Assembly (NCBI GenBank): GCA_024196135.1
Contig: JAMQCK010000070.1
Span: 1-64,000, forward strand
DNA length: 64,000 nucleotides
Direction of reading: 5' to 3'
Origin: Pleurotus ostreatus/Saccharomyces cerevisiae fusant
Taxonomy: Eukaryota > Opisthokonta
In this document: in pieces, positions 19,961 to 31,653 of the stretch
Position numbering within the stretch: position 1 is the first letter of the stretch
Layout: every line of letters begins with the position of its first letter
Translations under genes and position numbers: made by a program
Notes under the pieces: model-generated
Seen by the model: the letters and a program-made list of their open reading frames with translations, nothing else
Told to the model about the DNA's origin: nothing
The model's database searches: none

Positions 19961-22831
19961 TCATTGTACTTTTGCGCGCGGCGCCTTGCGGTGTTTCCTG
20001 AGATAGCGCCGTGCGCTGGGGACACCGAACTGCGAGACGCGTCAGTGGCTAGCTGTCGGACTGGTCAACCTCGCCCTCACCTGTACGATAGGATAAATCG
20101 TGAGCAGCGTCAAGCCAATCGCCCAGCCCCACTTGACCGGCGCTGGGAAGGGCTCGGTGAACTGCCCTTTGCTCCACTTGAGGATGACCAAAAGCTCCGT
20201 CGCGACAGTGGCGAGGAGCATCCAGACATGCTGGCCCATACGGACGGCTTTCCTGCGAGGTCGTTAGCGGCTGGGATACGTAGGGGAAATATCGTCGTAC
20301 TTGGGGTTATTGATGTATTGGTAGAATTCCCTGACGGCGGGGAGACCGCATAGGAAAACGAAGGCCAGTCGCGCGATGACGATGGGGTGGTCGGGCTCCA
20401 TCCAAAGAAGGGTCTGTAGAGCGGTGTTAGTCGATATGTCAGAATACAATCCACGCCAGCTGGCCCGCTCAATCTTCGAAAACACCTGACGGACAAACAA
20501 GTGTACGAAATCAGCCAAACAACTCACCTTCAGATAAAACGGATTCAACTCCGCCGCTAGAAAGACCGCAAGGAGCGTCACCACGCCAATGTAGTTCGCG
20601 AACGACGTCGCCGTGCCCCACTTAAACGCAGTGAAGTCGTGCGGGGAGAACTGGGAGACGACGCGCTTCGCCTTCGAGCGGAAGCCCCGAGACTGGCGGA
20701 AGCCTCGCCATTCGTAGGGCTGGGGGGTGAATGGGTAATAGAGATGTGTGTACGAGGGGGAATAGAGGGGGAGTAGGTGTAATAAAGTGTGAATGGTCAG
20801 ATGTAATAGAGAGGAAGGGTCAGATGTAATAGAGGTGAGGAAGAGGTTAGAAGGGCTTGTACGAGAGTCAACAAAGGCAGAGTACAGAGAGGTGTACGTG
20901 AGGGAATAGAGGGATGTTCCGAGATGTCAATGAACGAGATTTGATTGACCGATTGAGGGTTTTACCAGGCGGAGTAAAGTTTTGTATGGATCACGATAGA
21001 GCATTGTACGGAAGCCCATTGAAGGAGATGAAAGCGCGAGGCGTTGACGCAAGGCGCGTGTGATGCGTCCATCGACGGGATGATGCGCGTCGCGGAGTTG
21101 AACGTTGGTGTACATCGAGGTCGAATCAGCGAGCACGTCGAGGTTGTATCAGTGAGCGCGTCGAGGAGATTGCATAGATGGCAGATAGATAGAGCATTCC
21201 GTGAGCTTGCGCACGTCGTAATAGGCGAAAGCCACTCGCCTTGACTTCGAAGTACTGACAAATCTTCATGCCTAGACGTATAGAAGAGGCGCGTTAGTGA
21301 ACAGTTTGGGGTGAGATAGTGAACAGGAGGGGTGAGATAGCGAGCGGGGTAGGTTGAAATGCGAAGGGCATGGTGTGCGATAGGAAGAAGGATAGAGTGG
21401 GATAGCGGATGGAAAGGGTTGGGATCGCGAATGGCATGGTTGAGATCGTGAACAGGAGGGTTTAGATAGTGAGCGGAATGGGTTAGATGGCGAAGCTTAG
21501 GCCCGAAGGAAATGACTGACCGACCCAAGTACCCAGCCAATTACATATGAGCACGTCAAGCAGCCACTGACGCGCAGTTTAATAGATGCCTGTGAGAGCA
21601 GTCGCTTACGTACGTGATCCCACCAGCACTGAAGGGGGTGAGCGGGGTGATTTGTGGCAACGACCTCAGCAACGCACCTCAGCGAAGTTGGCGAGCTGGT
21701 GCTGGAGACTGTATTCGGCCAACTCAAACATGATGCTCAGAATCTGCGGCGAGACATGAATAACGGGAAAACGGCTGGGGGAGGAGCGTTAGGGCGATGA
21801 CCCACCCAGCAGAACCAATAGTCGCGGAGGATTAGGGCTTTGCCGAGCCATCCCAATGCGTGCGCGAGACAGAATATATCGATGGCATTCTATGAAGAAC
21901 GATGGTATCAGGTGCGCGCGACAGCTTATGGCACGGATCCTGCCACCCACGTATATCGTCGTCCAATTCAGCGCGCAGTCCTCAGCGTAGGACTTCTCGG
22001 GGAGCGGGTGCCCCAGGCTCGGGTCCACGTAAGTCATCATCATGCGCGCCGAATCCAGATCCTGGAAGAGCAGGAAGACGAGCACGAGCTCATAGAGGAC
22101 ATTGATCCCCAGCACCGCGCGCCAGAACGCCGGATGCGGCCGGATGAAGGGCCCATCGCGAAACTGGATCACTGCACGCTGGGCATCAGAAGGCTATCGG
22201 CGCGCGCGCGTCGAAGGGGCGTACTTGAGAAAACGAGGAAGGATGCTATCGCGGCGTATACGCCACTGTGAGGCGGAGATGAGCAGAGATAGGCAGGCGG
22301 AGGGGGTGGGGAAGACGTACACGCGGCGCTTGTCGCGGCCCTCCTCGAGGACATCCTGGGTGGTCGCGACGTACGCGAGGAGGGCGAGGCCGACGGCTAG
22401 GGCGGAGAGGGTGACAGGCTTGTAGAAGAACCTGGGAAGGATGTCAGGCCAGTGTCCACGCGGGGTTATTCTGGGAAAGGCCGGACGAACTCGACACTGG
22501 TATCATGCCGCTCTTGGAAGGGGACAATGAAGGTATACGGTTCTCTTCGGTCCGCCTGGAAGCATCGATGGATTGTCTGAACGGGTCATCTTCACGTAAA
22601 TATGCATGCACATACGTCGTACCCTGTACAGAGGGAGTGATTAGCTCGGGGCACAGTAGCGGGATGGGTAGCTCCGGGGACGTGGAGAAAGGAAGACAGG
22701 GGAGGGGACTGACAACGAACGGGGGTGTCGATCCCCGGCGTAGGCTCAGGCTCAGTTTCCAGCACTTCCTGAGCCTCGGACTCTTCGTTTGGAGACGTCG
22801 GCGAAAGGTAGTCTTCGTCTCTGGGTTCCAT
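19961..22831 (-). CDS. Phosphatidylserine synthase, base-exchange (PTDSS) family
   Basis: Fourteen exons, 469 codons: 22831-22721, 22623-22487, 22431-22321, 22265-22225, 22171-21951, 21889-21806, 21743-21678, 21628-21614, 21566-21521, 21271-21240, 20719-20528, 20413-20301, 20252-20081 and 20029-19961. The third exon opens FFYKPVTLSALAV. Then come RDGPFIRPHPAFWRAVLG, NAIDIFCLAHALGW, ELAEYSLQHQLANFAECWW, EVKPYEWRGFRQ and VREFYQYINNPK, all matching human PTDSS1 block by block. Family members are multi-pass ER membrane enzymes that swap the head group of phosphatidylcholine or -ethanolamine for serine. Two introns are unusual: one of 249 nt, and one of 520 nt with a GC-AG pair. One exon is only 15 nt. 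The end of exon 2 is uncertain by about 9 nt. Confidence 0.88.
20735..20905. repeat. Degenerate repeat inside a long intron
   Basis: Words such as CAGATGTAATAGAG recur with variations (AATAGAGG, AATAGAGGG, AATAAAG) within the 520-nt GC-AG intron of the phosphatidylserine synthase gene. The pattern suggests local slippage-driven expansion of an originally short intron. Confidence 0.45.
21285..21490. repeat. Degenerate minisatellite-like tract in an intron
   Basis: On the plus strand a unit resembling GAGATAGTGAACAGGAGGG recurs about eight times, with changes such as GATAGCGAGCGG and GATCGTGAACAGG. Read on the coding strand it produces a false repetitive protein in another frame. It fills most of the 249-nt intron of the phosphatidylserine synthase gene. 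Confidence 0.6.
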
Positions 22832-25429
22832 TATTTACACCGATTCTTCGAAGGCGACGGCCGTTCAAGTGATCGGTCCCTTGAGCTGCGTCTTGCTCGA
22901 GCTTTCCTGCGTCTCCAAGCAAGCAAGGCTTCTCTTGACAAAGCGAAGGGGTTCAGAGAAGGAGGCGGCGCTGGTCGCGTACGAGACGCTTGTCGAACAC
23001 GCTGAATCGACACGGCGGTTCGCGGTGCAGCAGGCTGGCAGGAGGACACGGATCGGTGCGTCACCAGGGAAGTAAATCGCCACGTGGGCCCAATTCCCCA
23101 GTTCGGCCCGCCATCTTCTGCGCCTCGCGGACTCTGCACCGTCGCCCATCTCGTCCGGCTCTCCCTCGAAATGCATCTGTTCTCACTGCCTGGTACCCCT
23201 TTATGACCTTGAGACCGTGATTCTTTGCGTCCTCAGGTCCCTTGACAGACTCAATGCATCGACGCAAGGAGTTCGCGAAGCCTTCCCGCCGGGGGCACAA
23301 GACTCAAATACGCGCTTCTATTGCAAAGCTGCCCCCGGCGTTATGGCTTTGGGCAGTTCTTTATACGGATGTAGGCGAGGCAATTCACCGGGTGACTGCC
23401 TTGTGTCTTTCCGGAGGTCACTGATGTGCCCTTGAACCAAACTTGTGCCGCGTGCCCCGAGCGTTGGGCGGGGAGCACGAGTACGGTTCCTGCCTGCGAG
23501 CGCGAGTGAATCTCAGACTCGGCAGCTTGAACTTTCGTGTTCTTCTTGTTTGACTCGCGAGAGAACTCTCTCAGGTCTGTGGTAGCAAACGGTACGCAGA
23601 GTATGTCGTTCAAGCGTCAAGCGCACATCTAACCGTCGCTTATACCCAGGAATTTCCCGTACCTACCCCGTACCACCCCAGTCGTCCCCGCCGCCGTCGG
23701 AGGGCCTGACCGCCCCTTGTTCTGCGCCTGTCGAAGTGGCGGTTCCGTCGCAGACCGGCTCTCGGCGTTTACCTACATGGTGATCAGGTGTTGACTGGCA
23801 TCAGACAGGCGCAACCGTTGGCGTTCTCAGGATTCTCCCAGCGTTCTCATCCCTGGCTATCTTCGTCGGGGTCAGCGGGCGCGCTTCTCTGGATGTAAAG
23901 GTATGCATCTCGACTACCCGTTACTGATGCGCGGCTACAACGTCATGCAAACCAGGCGCCCCCTCACACCACCGCCACTCGAACTGTGGGCTTGCATTGA
24001 TTGTGGCGCGCGTCCAGGCTGGTTCTTGTCGGCAGCTCCCTGCAATAAACTTCACTGCGTTTCCAACCCACGCACCAACAGGCTTCCGTTCAACCGTATG
24101 GCACACACGGGCCCAGGCAGCATACGCGATACGCTCACCATTGTTTTCGCAGAAGACATGTCAGCGCAACTCGATCGGCGCCCGGCGCAGTGGAAGGTTT
24201 GGTCACGAACTCTAAAGTGCACGGGCGTCGGATATTTTCGTGCGCCGCTTGACAGCCCATTCGTGCTCCGCAAGTATGTACAGTTGCTCTTCCATACGTT
24301 GCGATAGGACTCGAGTGCGCTGACCAAATGACGCCTTCAGCGGGATATTCACCGAGCGTACCTTTGATGCATAAATTACGTCTGAATTTATGGGATCTGA
24401 TCCTCCCCTTCACCGCTGCTGTGCCCATCCATCGCTCGTTAGCGAGCATTGCTTCTATCCGTGTCACTCTACAACCAGCACCGTGCGTCGCTAGCAGCGA
24501 TACTAGCGACCTCACAACCTCGCCACGTCCTAGCCATGCTTGTGATAGGCAAGATCTCGGTGGATTCAGCGTCCCATACTTCCCCCAGCCGGGGATGGTG
24601 CTCATCATGCTCATCTCAGCAAATAGAAGACTGTCGAGAGGACGTCACTATCTCGCTGAGGCGCCATCCCCGTTGGCCGCCGATGGCACGTCCCAGGCCT
24701 TCTTCGAAAGGCGTTGCGGACCCGGTGACTCACGCAGTGAAGGGCGGGAGCCTCCAGTGATCGGGATCCTGGTTTTAGGGTGAGTCGTGCCACCCAGCCG
24801 CCAGCTACGGGCAGGCTTACGCGCAGGTCATCGGACAGGTGCGCGCCTATTGACTCGATGGCGGTGTGCTGAGCGCCAGCGTGCGCAGCGCACATGGACG
24901 ACGGCGCCGAAGGAAATTCGCGCGACATACGGAGGTATCGCGCGCCTGGGATCTCGGTGCGTGCATGCACCCCCAGCTCCCGCGGCGCGACGGCCACCAG
25001 ATCTCGGGCGTCCCGGCAAGGAGAGGTGACAATCTGTTGATATCCGGCGTCCACGAGTAATATGCCATTGATTCGAAGCGCTAGGAACGGTTCAATAGAG
25101 GGAATCACCTTCCCTGATGGCCTCGCCACCCCACTTCGCGACCTCGTTGTGCCTTCGAGGCGGCAGGGTGCCGGCATCCGCGAGTTGCCTGAAACGGCCC
25201 GTTATGAACGCCGCAGACCCCAGGACCCTCCCCCTCCCATGAAAGCGTGTTCTGATGCACCTTCTCCTCCTGCGCCGCGTGGCCGGCCGACGCACAGATT
25301 TGGACGTGCACATCTGTCAATAACGGCACAGATCTCGCGCTGGGATCTGATTCTGACGGAATTAATACGCCCGGGCGTTCTTAAGGGCCTGCCCGGCGCG
25401 GCCTCCACTTGACTTTCTTTCCCCTGACG
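22832..25429. other. Gene-poor stretch of 2.6 kb
   Basis: It lies between the start of the phosphatidylserine synthase gene and the Zn2Cys6 gene, so it includes both promoters. Open frames up to about 190 codons exist on both strands, but they start at non-ATG codons, overlap one another and show no domain. No mobile-element protein is recognised. Confidence 0.4.
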
Positions 25430-26951
25430 ATGATGAGCGACCCATCGTACTCCCCGCTCCTCGGCAAGACCGACCTCGCCATGGACGACTACGCGCCCGA
25501 GACCGACCACCGGTGAGTGGCAGCCATATGTCGCCTCTGGTCCCCGGTGCCGGCGGCCATTGTGCGTTTTGTGCGCTCTACTGACGCTCTGATCTTTGAT
25601 GCGCACAGTAAGCGACGCCGAAATCGCACAACTCAAAGTTGCTTGAATTGCCATACGTCAAAGAGGAAGGTGCGTGCTGGTCGTCGCAACCTTGCTCTCG
25701 CCACTCATGGCGCCGTCGACAGTGCGACCGCAAGCGCCCCTGCCAGCGCTGCATCCAGCTCGGGCTGGTGAGTGTGCCACCCAACGCGTGTCGTTTTGCC
25801 TCTGACGCTTGCAAATCTTAGACTGGGCTCTGCGTCTACGAGGTAGACGACCCGGCGCTTAGGTGATCGCTGATAGCTGTGGCCACCCTCGGGCTGTGCT
25901 GACTCGTGCGCTTCGCAGGGACGATCCCAACGTCGACGAGACCACGCGCTTGCGCAACAGGATTGCGGAGCTGGAGAGTCTGGTTCGCGAACTGCGCGGT
26001 GTGTGGCCACGGAAGGCTTCCTAAGGGTGTCTACTCACCCTTCGTCAGGCAAACCCCAGCCTCGGTGGGCGGACAGCAGCTTCCGAAACGGAGATCCGAA
26101 CGAGAAGTGGCACTCGCGCGCTGCGAAGTGCTCGCCCCTGCAGGCCAGGCGTCGCCTAGCTTCGCCCCACCCAGCCAATGGGACGGATGGCATCGGACCC
26201 ACGACGCGCTCGTCGGTCTCGTCCCTCCTCAGTCCAATCAAAACCGAGGCGGCGTCCGAAGCACGCTCTCTCTATCGCTTCTCGCCGTCGCCGACGCTTC
26301 CCACCGTGCACTTCCCGTACGGCTCGTCTGAGCACCGCTCGACGTACTCGTCCGCTTCTCCTACGATACCCTTCCACTCGACGCACGCCACCAACGGCTA
26401 CTCGTCAGAAGCTAATCAACGCGAAGACAGCGGCCTGCCATACCCATTGACGACGGACGGCGACTCGCGCTATATTTCTAGCGGCAGCAATGGGAGTGGC
26501 CCCGCGTGCTGCTCGTGCCGCCAGACGCCCGCGATCATGAACGGCTACCTCAGCCTCGCGCGCCAGCTCCAAAACACCGTCAACGGCGTGCGCCACTACG
26601 TGAGCCACTCGGACAGCCAGTGCCAGGTGTACCGACGGATCGTGGAACTGAACAACGTAATGCAGTGAGTGCCTGTGCATATGCTGTCGCCCGCGCGGGA
26701 TTCTCATCAAGCGCAGGCTGACCGTTGGGACGTCTGGCATCGACGGAAGCTCGAGCTCGCCCTATGGGAGCAGCACTCCCACGGACCCGGAGGTCATGAC
26801 ACCTCTGTCCGCGTCGAGCTCGTACCACGGGCACAACAGCTCGCCTGCGGTCTCGCCTCAGGAGTGGAACGCGCTCGCGACGACCACGTACAATCCATAC
26901 TTCCCCAACGAGTCGCACTCGGTCTATGGCAGCGGACATGTCATGACGTGA
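25430..26951 (+). CDS. Zn2Cys6 transcription factor
   Basis: Seven exons, 386 codons: 25430-25512, 25609-25669, 25723-25767, 25822-25862, 25919-25998, 26049-26664 and 26717-26951. The fungal zinc cluster is at residues 39-67 with spacing C-x2-C-x6-C-x5-C-x2-C-x8-C (CLNCHTSKRKC, then CQRC, closing at GLC). It binds two zinc ions and contacts DNA. A leucine-zipper-like coiled coil follows (TTRLRNRIAELESLVREL), probably for dimerisation. The rest is S/P/T-rich with a short CCSCRQTP motif, and there is no fungal-specific middle homology domain. The zinc cluster is interrupted by two introns, so it is visible only after splicing. Two ATG codons in tandem begin the frame; the first was used. Target genes are unknown. 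Confidence 0.88.
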
Positions 26952-27229
26952 ATGTGCGGCGCATCACCATCTTGTTTCGATGAACGATATATCATACCCG
27001 GGACTACTCTGAATATCGCATACCTGTCTTGTATCCGTCGCGTCGCTATCGTTTTGTGCTTGTACCTGGACTGTCCGTTTCGTCGTGCATATATCGCTTG
27101 CTGCTTTGAACCTGTACTGATTTATAGACCAAGTTACCCGTTGTCGTATACGTGCGATTGCTGTACAAGTATTGTATCGTCTGCTGTTATTGGATGTGAA
27201 CGCCTCTCATGACACGCCGGCCGTCCCTG

Positions 27230-28324
27230 TCAGCCCAGAGTGAATCGGTGCACGCGCTGTGACGACGGATCTGCTTTGACGACTTTCCCATCCTGAAGCG
27301 TCCATATGTCGCGCTCCACGAATAGAGCCTGCCCGTCCTTGCGGACCAAGAGAACGGTTGAGAGTCGAGTCCCATACGGGCCTGCGCTTCGTGCGGACGG
27401 GTCCACAAGCGGCAGAACCTGTATCGTATTCCGAAGTTGGGCGCGTTCAGTGACGGGAGAGTCAGATCGCCATCTTTTCGGAGAAACGGGAAATACATCA
27501 GATCTCCGGCCGGAAAGCCTCGCATAAACACCTACTGTAATAGTGTGAATAGGCTCTCTGTCAGCGCCCCTTCTTCGACTGTGGCCGCGCCGCCAAAATC
27601 TCGCAGGATCTTCCGGAATTCGGTCACGCCTATGCGAACTTTTGGCCAATCGTTGGCACCGTGGCCGTCGACGCCATTGGAGCAGCCCATTGCACCCCGC
27701 TCTTCACTTGACAGGGGGCGGGCCGTGATAGGGCCTCCCCCGCCACTGTTCGTAACGAGGGCCCCGTCAAAGGAGAGCGAACCGTGGGTTTCAGAAGCGC
27801 CGGAGGGTGCGAAGAGCAGCATGTTGAATCCCGCATATTGCTCTTGGCTGGGAATGAGGCGAGCCACCTGCTCAGCTAGCGGCGCATCACCCGACGCGCG
27901 GTTCGACAGCAAGAAAGCGGACGCAAGGCTCCCGCGGGAAGACGTGAACTTTTGTGGCGGCTCCGTGATGTTCGTCCTAGGTACGCAGGCGACGCCAATG
28001 AGCAGGCGCGAGATCAGCGGGGGGCTGGGTATGGAGGCTCACAGGAGCGCAACGTGACCCGTAGTGCGGTTGACGCCGAACCAGGTCCCACCAGCTTTCT
28101 CGTCTCTGCCCGAGAGGACGGGATTGCCGGTGGTGCCGTCAGGATGCTGGTCAAAGGAGTGCCAGTGGCTAGCGCTAGTCGGTCGATCGAGAAATTCATC
28201 GCGATTCGTACAGATGATTCTGATGGTGGTCCCGCGCGGTTAACGTCCCGTCTATGCAGGCCTGTGGTAAGGCAGCTCACAGGGCATAGCCTAGCTGATC
28301 GAGGGCGCAGAATGCGATACACAT
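27230..28324 (-). CDS. TANGO2: TANGO2/NRDE-domain protein
   Basis: Four exons, 28324-28281, 28219-28043, 27976-27536 and 27473-27230, giving 301 codons. The protein starts MCIAFCALDQLGYALIICT and runs into the family-defining NRDEF motif and LDRPTS. It continues with GRDEKAGGTWFGVN, a block near GFNMLLF, then SPVTERAQLRNTIQVLP and YGTRLSTVLLVRKDG, all typical of fungal TANGO2 homologues. The second residue is a cysteine, as in the family. TANGO2 proteins act in the cytoplasm and mitochondria, and have been linked to heme trafficking and lipid metabolism; the exact role is debated. The last intron uses a GAAAAG acceptor, chosen because it restores the conserved block. It is head-to-head with TAF6. 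Confidence 0.9.
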
Positions 28325-28564
28325 GAGGCCACCGGTTGACTGTAGTCCCTACAGGAGGAGGTGTACTAGGAATTGTAGATCCGTAGCCTGAGAGATCAGC
28401 TCGGAAGTGAGTCAGAAGAACTCAGAAGGCGCAGAGCATGGGCGCCGGGACGAAGAAGTAGACGAATCACATGTTCAGTTCATTCTTCTGAAGCTCGGGG
28501 CACGGGCCGAACGTTGTTTGGATCTGCTTGATCCTTGCCTTATTCGGTCATTCTTCTCGCCACC
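28325..28564. promoter_or_regulatory. Shared intergenic promoter, TANGO2 and TAF6
   Basis: The divergent start codons are separated by 240 bp. No TATA box is evident. The length matches the BTB/ARP6 interval almost exactly. Confidence 0.45.
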
Positions 28565-30288
28565 ATGAACGGTAAAGCACGCGCGCGCGCTGCCCAGAGC
28601 CAGACGACGGGAATATACAAGCCAGAGTCAGTCAAAGTAAGAATTGAACATCGCAGACCGTAAATCTTCTCGACATCTCGCTCGTTCAGGATGTCGCGGA
28701 TTCCCTCAACATACCAAACCTCTCGGACATCGTCGCGACCGCGTTGGCGAATGACGTCGAGTACAGACTACACCAAGTAGTTGAGGTGTGTGGCAAGCGG
28801 GAAAAGATCTCTCAGTGGCTGACATGACATAGGAAGCGGCGCGATTTATGCGACATGGGCGAAGAACAACACTGACTGTATCCGACATGGAACAAGCTTT
28901 CAAGGTTCTCAACATCGAGCCACTATACGGGCATAGTCAACACAACCCCCCCGTCTTCCGACGCGCACTCCCCTACCCCAACTCTAACGCTGGTCCCGTA
29001 TACTTTGTCGAGGACGAAGAGATCGATTTCGACCGCGTACTCCGAGAAGAGAAGCTTGCTCTGCCAAAGGGTGTCACATACCACGCACATTGGCTCGCCG
29101 TCGAGGGTGTCCAGCCACAAATACCCGAAAACCCCCCGGTGATCGTGAAGGAGGGGGACGTCCCAGCACCGCTGAACGCGAAGACGAATGGCGTGGTGGT
29201 TACTCCGGCCGGCGGCGTGAAGAAGCTGCAACAGACGCCGATCCAGGGTCAACAACAGCAGCAGCTCGTCAAGCAAGTGCTGTCGCGCGAATTGCAACTG
29301 TACTACACGCGCTTGACCACTTCTTTGTCAACATCATCATACTCCGCGCCCGAGGAACTGAAGAAGCGCGCCGCAGCGATCGGCAGTCTGAACCAGGACG
29401 CAGGATTGCAAGCACTTCTTCCCTACCTTATCCGATGGGTCAGCGAGAGCGTCGTTGCCGTACTCAAGGAAGGCGGCCAGTCAGAACAAGACGGGCACAC
29501 CCTCGAGACAATGCTGGACGTCATCGGCGCCCTGATGCGGAACACAACCCTGTTCATTGAGCCTTACGTGCGCCCTTCCCTTCTCCGTATCCTCCTGTCA
29601 GCTAACGTTCTCCCGCAGCTGCATCAACTGTTACCACCCCTCCTCTCCCTCCTGCTTCACAGCACGCTTCCACCCTCCCACGCCGTCGTCCTCCGCACGA
29701 AGTCGGCGCAGACGCTCGCCGAGCTTCTGCGGAAGCATTCCACAACGTACCCCTCCCTCGCCCCACGCATAATGAAGACGCTGCTTCTCGCGCTGATATC
29801 ACCAGGTGAGCCTGCGGATCCGTTTCGAAACGGCCCTTCTCTCGAACGCGAAGACGCGGGAAGCTGATATGGTGTGTCTGCAGAGAAATCGACCCATATT
29901 GGTACCCGGGAGGGCGCCGTCCGTGGGCTCGTCGGCGTTGGGAAGGAAGCCGTGAGGAAGGGTCTCGTCGAGGGCGGCGGCGCGCGCGTTATCGGAAATG
30001 AGGTCTCCTCCGGGCTTCCTGGGGGCGATGGGCTTGCCACGGTGGTGATGGTATGTTCGGCGGAAATTGTCTCTGATGCGATGCGATGCTTAAAGTCTAT
30101 TGCAGGATGCGCTCGCCATCATGAAGCCAACAGACCGGGACGACCAGATGGACACGCTGGAGACCCTGACTCAGGACACGGAGCTCGTGGAACAGCTGAC
30201 TTCGAAGATTGGCGAGCACTTCGCAAGGCGAGTGCTGGCCGAAGGCAATAGGGAGTGGGTGAGAAGCCTGCTGGAAGGCGAGGGTTGA
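28565..30288 (+). CDS. TAF6: TFIID/SAGA subunit TAF6
   Basis: Five exons, 28565-28636, 28690-28785, 28833-29805, 29884-30050 and 30106-30288, giving 496 codons. The N-terminal histone fold (about residues 15-85) reads IYKPESVK, DVADSLNIPNLSD, then EAARFMRHGRRTTLTVSD, the TAF6 pattern that pairs with TAF9. The TAF-specific link FVEDEEIDFDRVLREEKL and HWLAVEGVQP follow. The C-terminal half is the TAF6C HEAT-repeat domain with ELQLYYTRLT, LQALLPYLIRWVSESV and PYVRPSLLRILL. The protein is a scaffold of the TFIID and SAGA co-activator complexes in the nucleus. All splice phases close. TFIIA-gamma lies about 1.8 kb downstream of its stop codon. Confidence 0.93.
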
Positions 30289-30633
30289 CGCGCCCCAAAT
30301 GTTTTGTTGCTGATGGTCGTACCTGCTTTGGACACTGCATGTCTGTATTGCTTTCGTATATGTTGCTTAACAATGAGTACTAAGCCTCGTCTAGGGCTAT
30401 ATGTGTACTGGCGGTTCTTGACTTTCCTTTGTTCCCTGCGTGTCTTGAACTTTGCGGCCCAGACCAGCATGGCCACGTTTAGGCAACCGGCAACTGCCGA
30501 ACCCGTGGGAGCTGCGGTTGAACTTCTGTTGTCAACCACCACCCACTGCCACCCCTCGACGCCATTTCCCTTCGTCGCTCTGTGTCATACTCTCCGAACT
30601 ATCTTCACATCTTTGCTGGGCATCAAGCGCTGT
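30289..30633. other. Spacer downstream of TAF6
   Basis: It holds the TAF6 3' UTR and the promoter of the next gene. The frame of the next gene is open through this stretch from about 30304, but the upstream part reads as non-coding (hydrophobic, cysteine-rich) and lacks similarity. Confidence 0.4.
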
Positions 30634-31653
30634 ATGGCAAATAACGCCTCCTCCCTTGTTCACCGACTAAACGCCCTCCTTGCCAAACTTCAGATTCCCA
30701 TAAATGTGGAATTCCCCACCGACCTCACCCCCTCTCTACTTCTAGCCATCCTCGAGTCTATCCTCTCCGCGCGCATACCCATTGACCCCGACCTCCGTCG
30801 CCGCCTCACTACCCAGCGCGACTTCGACGCGAAGGTGCGCTGCATGAAGCTCTTCCTCGGCGTGCTCGAGAGCGACGTGCTGAAGGTCGACGTGAACCTG
30901 GACAAGGTCGACCCGCGGAAGCTTGCGCGCGGCGACTGGGACGAGGTCGTGTATGTGGGCGAGTTGCTGTGCCAGATTGGCGAGCTGCTGGGCTTGCTGC
31001 CGCAGGGGGCGAAGCGGGGGCTGCCCGTGGCGCCGACCTTCTCGAATTCGGGCACGCCTACGAGTGCGCGGCGAGCGCGACGCGCGACGGTCAATACCTC
31101 AGCGCCGGAATCGACATCTGTCGACCGCAGTGCTTCGTCAGATCCTGGGCCACAGCGATCTTTCGCCAGCCTGACGAGCCCCATACCGGGCACTTCTCGC
31201 GAGAGGCGAACGCGACGCTGCATCCACGCCCTGCAGACGCCCGAACTTCTGTCCACCAGAAAACACCTTTTTGACACCTCCGCCTCAGCCGCGGAGGACT
31301 TCGCCACTTGCAACTGCCCCGCAGCCGATATACCCCACCTAGCGCCCTCCAAGCGCTCGAAATCCACCTCGCCTCGCTCGACTGGCGCCGCCACGGCCCC
31401 CGTACGTCGAAACGGCTATATCCAAAGTGTCGACGAGGAAGAAGAGCTGCACTCCTTTGAGTCCGCGCGCTCGACGACAATAGGGGACGAGGACGAGGAC
31501 ACGTCACGATTTTCCTTCGAGCACATATCGAGCATCCTCGCCAACTTGGACCTCGAGGAAGCGGAGCCCTGGTCGCACGCACGGACTTTGCAGCTCAAGC
31601 GCGAGCGAGCTCGATTACTTAGTGAGCTTGCCAAGTACGAAACGCCTCAATGA
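30634..31653 (+). CDS. Unrecognised protein with helical N-terminal domain
   Basis: A single exon of 339 codons, taken from the ATG that begins MANNASSLVHRLNALLAKLQ. The first 120 residues are helical and well conserved in character (VRCMKLFLGVLESDVL, then GELLCQIGELLGLLP). They resemble the DUF5745/CH-like N-terminal domain described in fungal proteins and CEP95, but I hold that only as a suggestion. Residues from about 135 to 245 are S/T/R-rich and probably disordered. The C-terminus has an acidic patch (SVDEEEELHSFES, GDEDEDTSRF) followed by a helical tail rich in leucine and arginine. The open frame continues upstream for 110 codons, so an earlier start is possible but unlikely. Function unknown. 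Confidence 0.65.
   Translation: MANNASSLVHRLNALLAKLQIPINVEFPTDLTPSLLLAILESILSARIPIDPDLRRRLTTQRDFDAKVRCMKLFLGVLESDVLKVDVNLDKVDPRKLARGDWDEVVYVGELLCQIGELLGLLPQGAKRGLPVAPTFSNSGTPTSARRARRATVNTSAPESTSVDRSASSDPGPQRSFASLTSPIPGTSRERRTRRCIHALQTPELLSTRKHLFDTSASAAEDFATCNCPAADIPHLAPSKRSKSTSPRSTGAATAPVRRNGYIQSVDEEEELHSFESARSTTIGDEDEDTSRFSFEHISSILANLDLEEAEPWSHARTLQLKRERARLLSELAKYETPQ

Noticed and set aside
20962..21540. A repetitive 192-codon protein on the minus strand
   Set aside because: It is a read-through of the degenerate intron repeat in phosphatidylserine synthase and is out of frame with the flanking exons.
24135..25654. Several minus-strand frames of 150-190 codons
   Set aside because: They overlap one another and the Zn2Cys6 gene, and no recognisable motif is seen in any of them.
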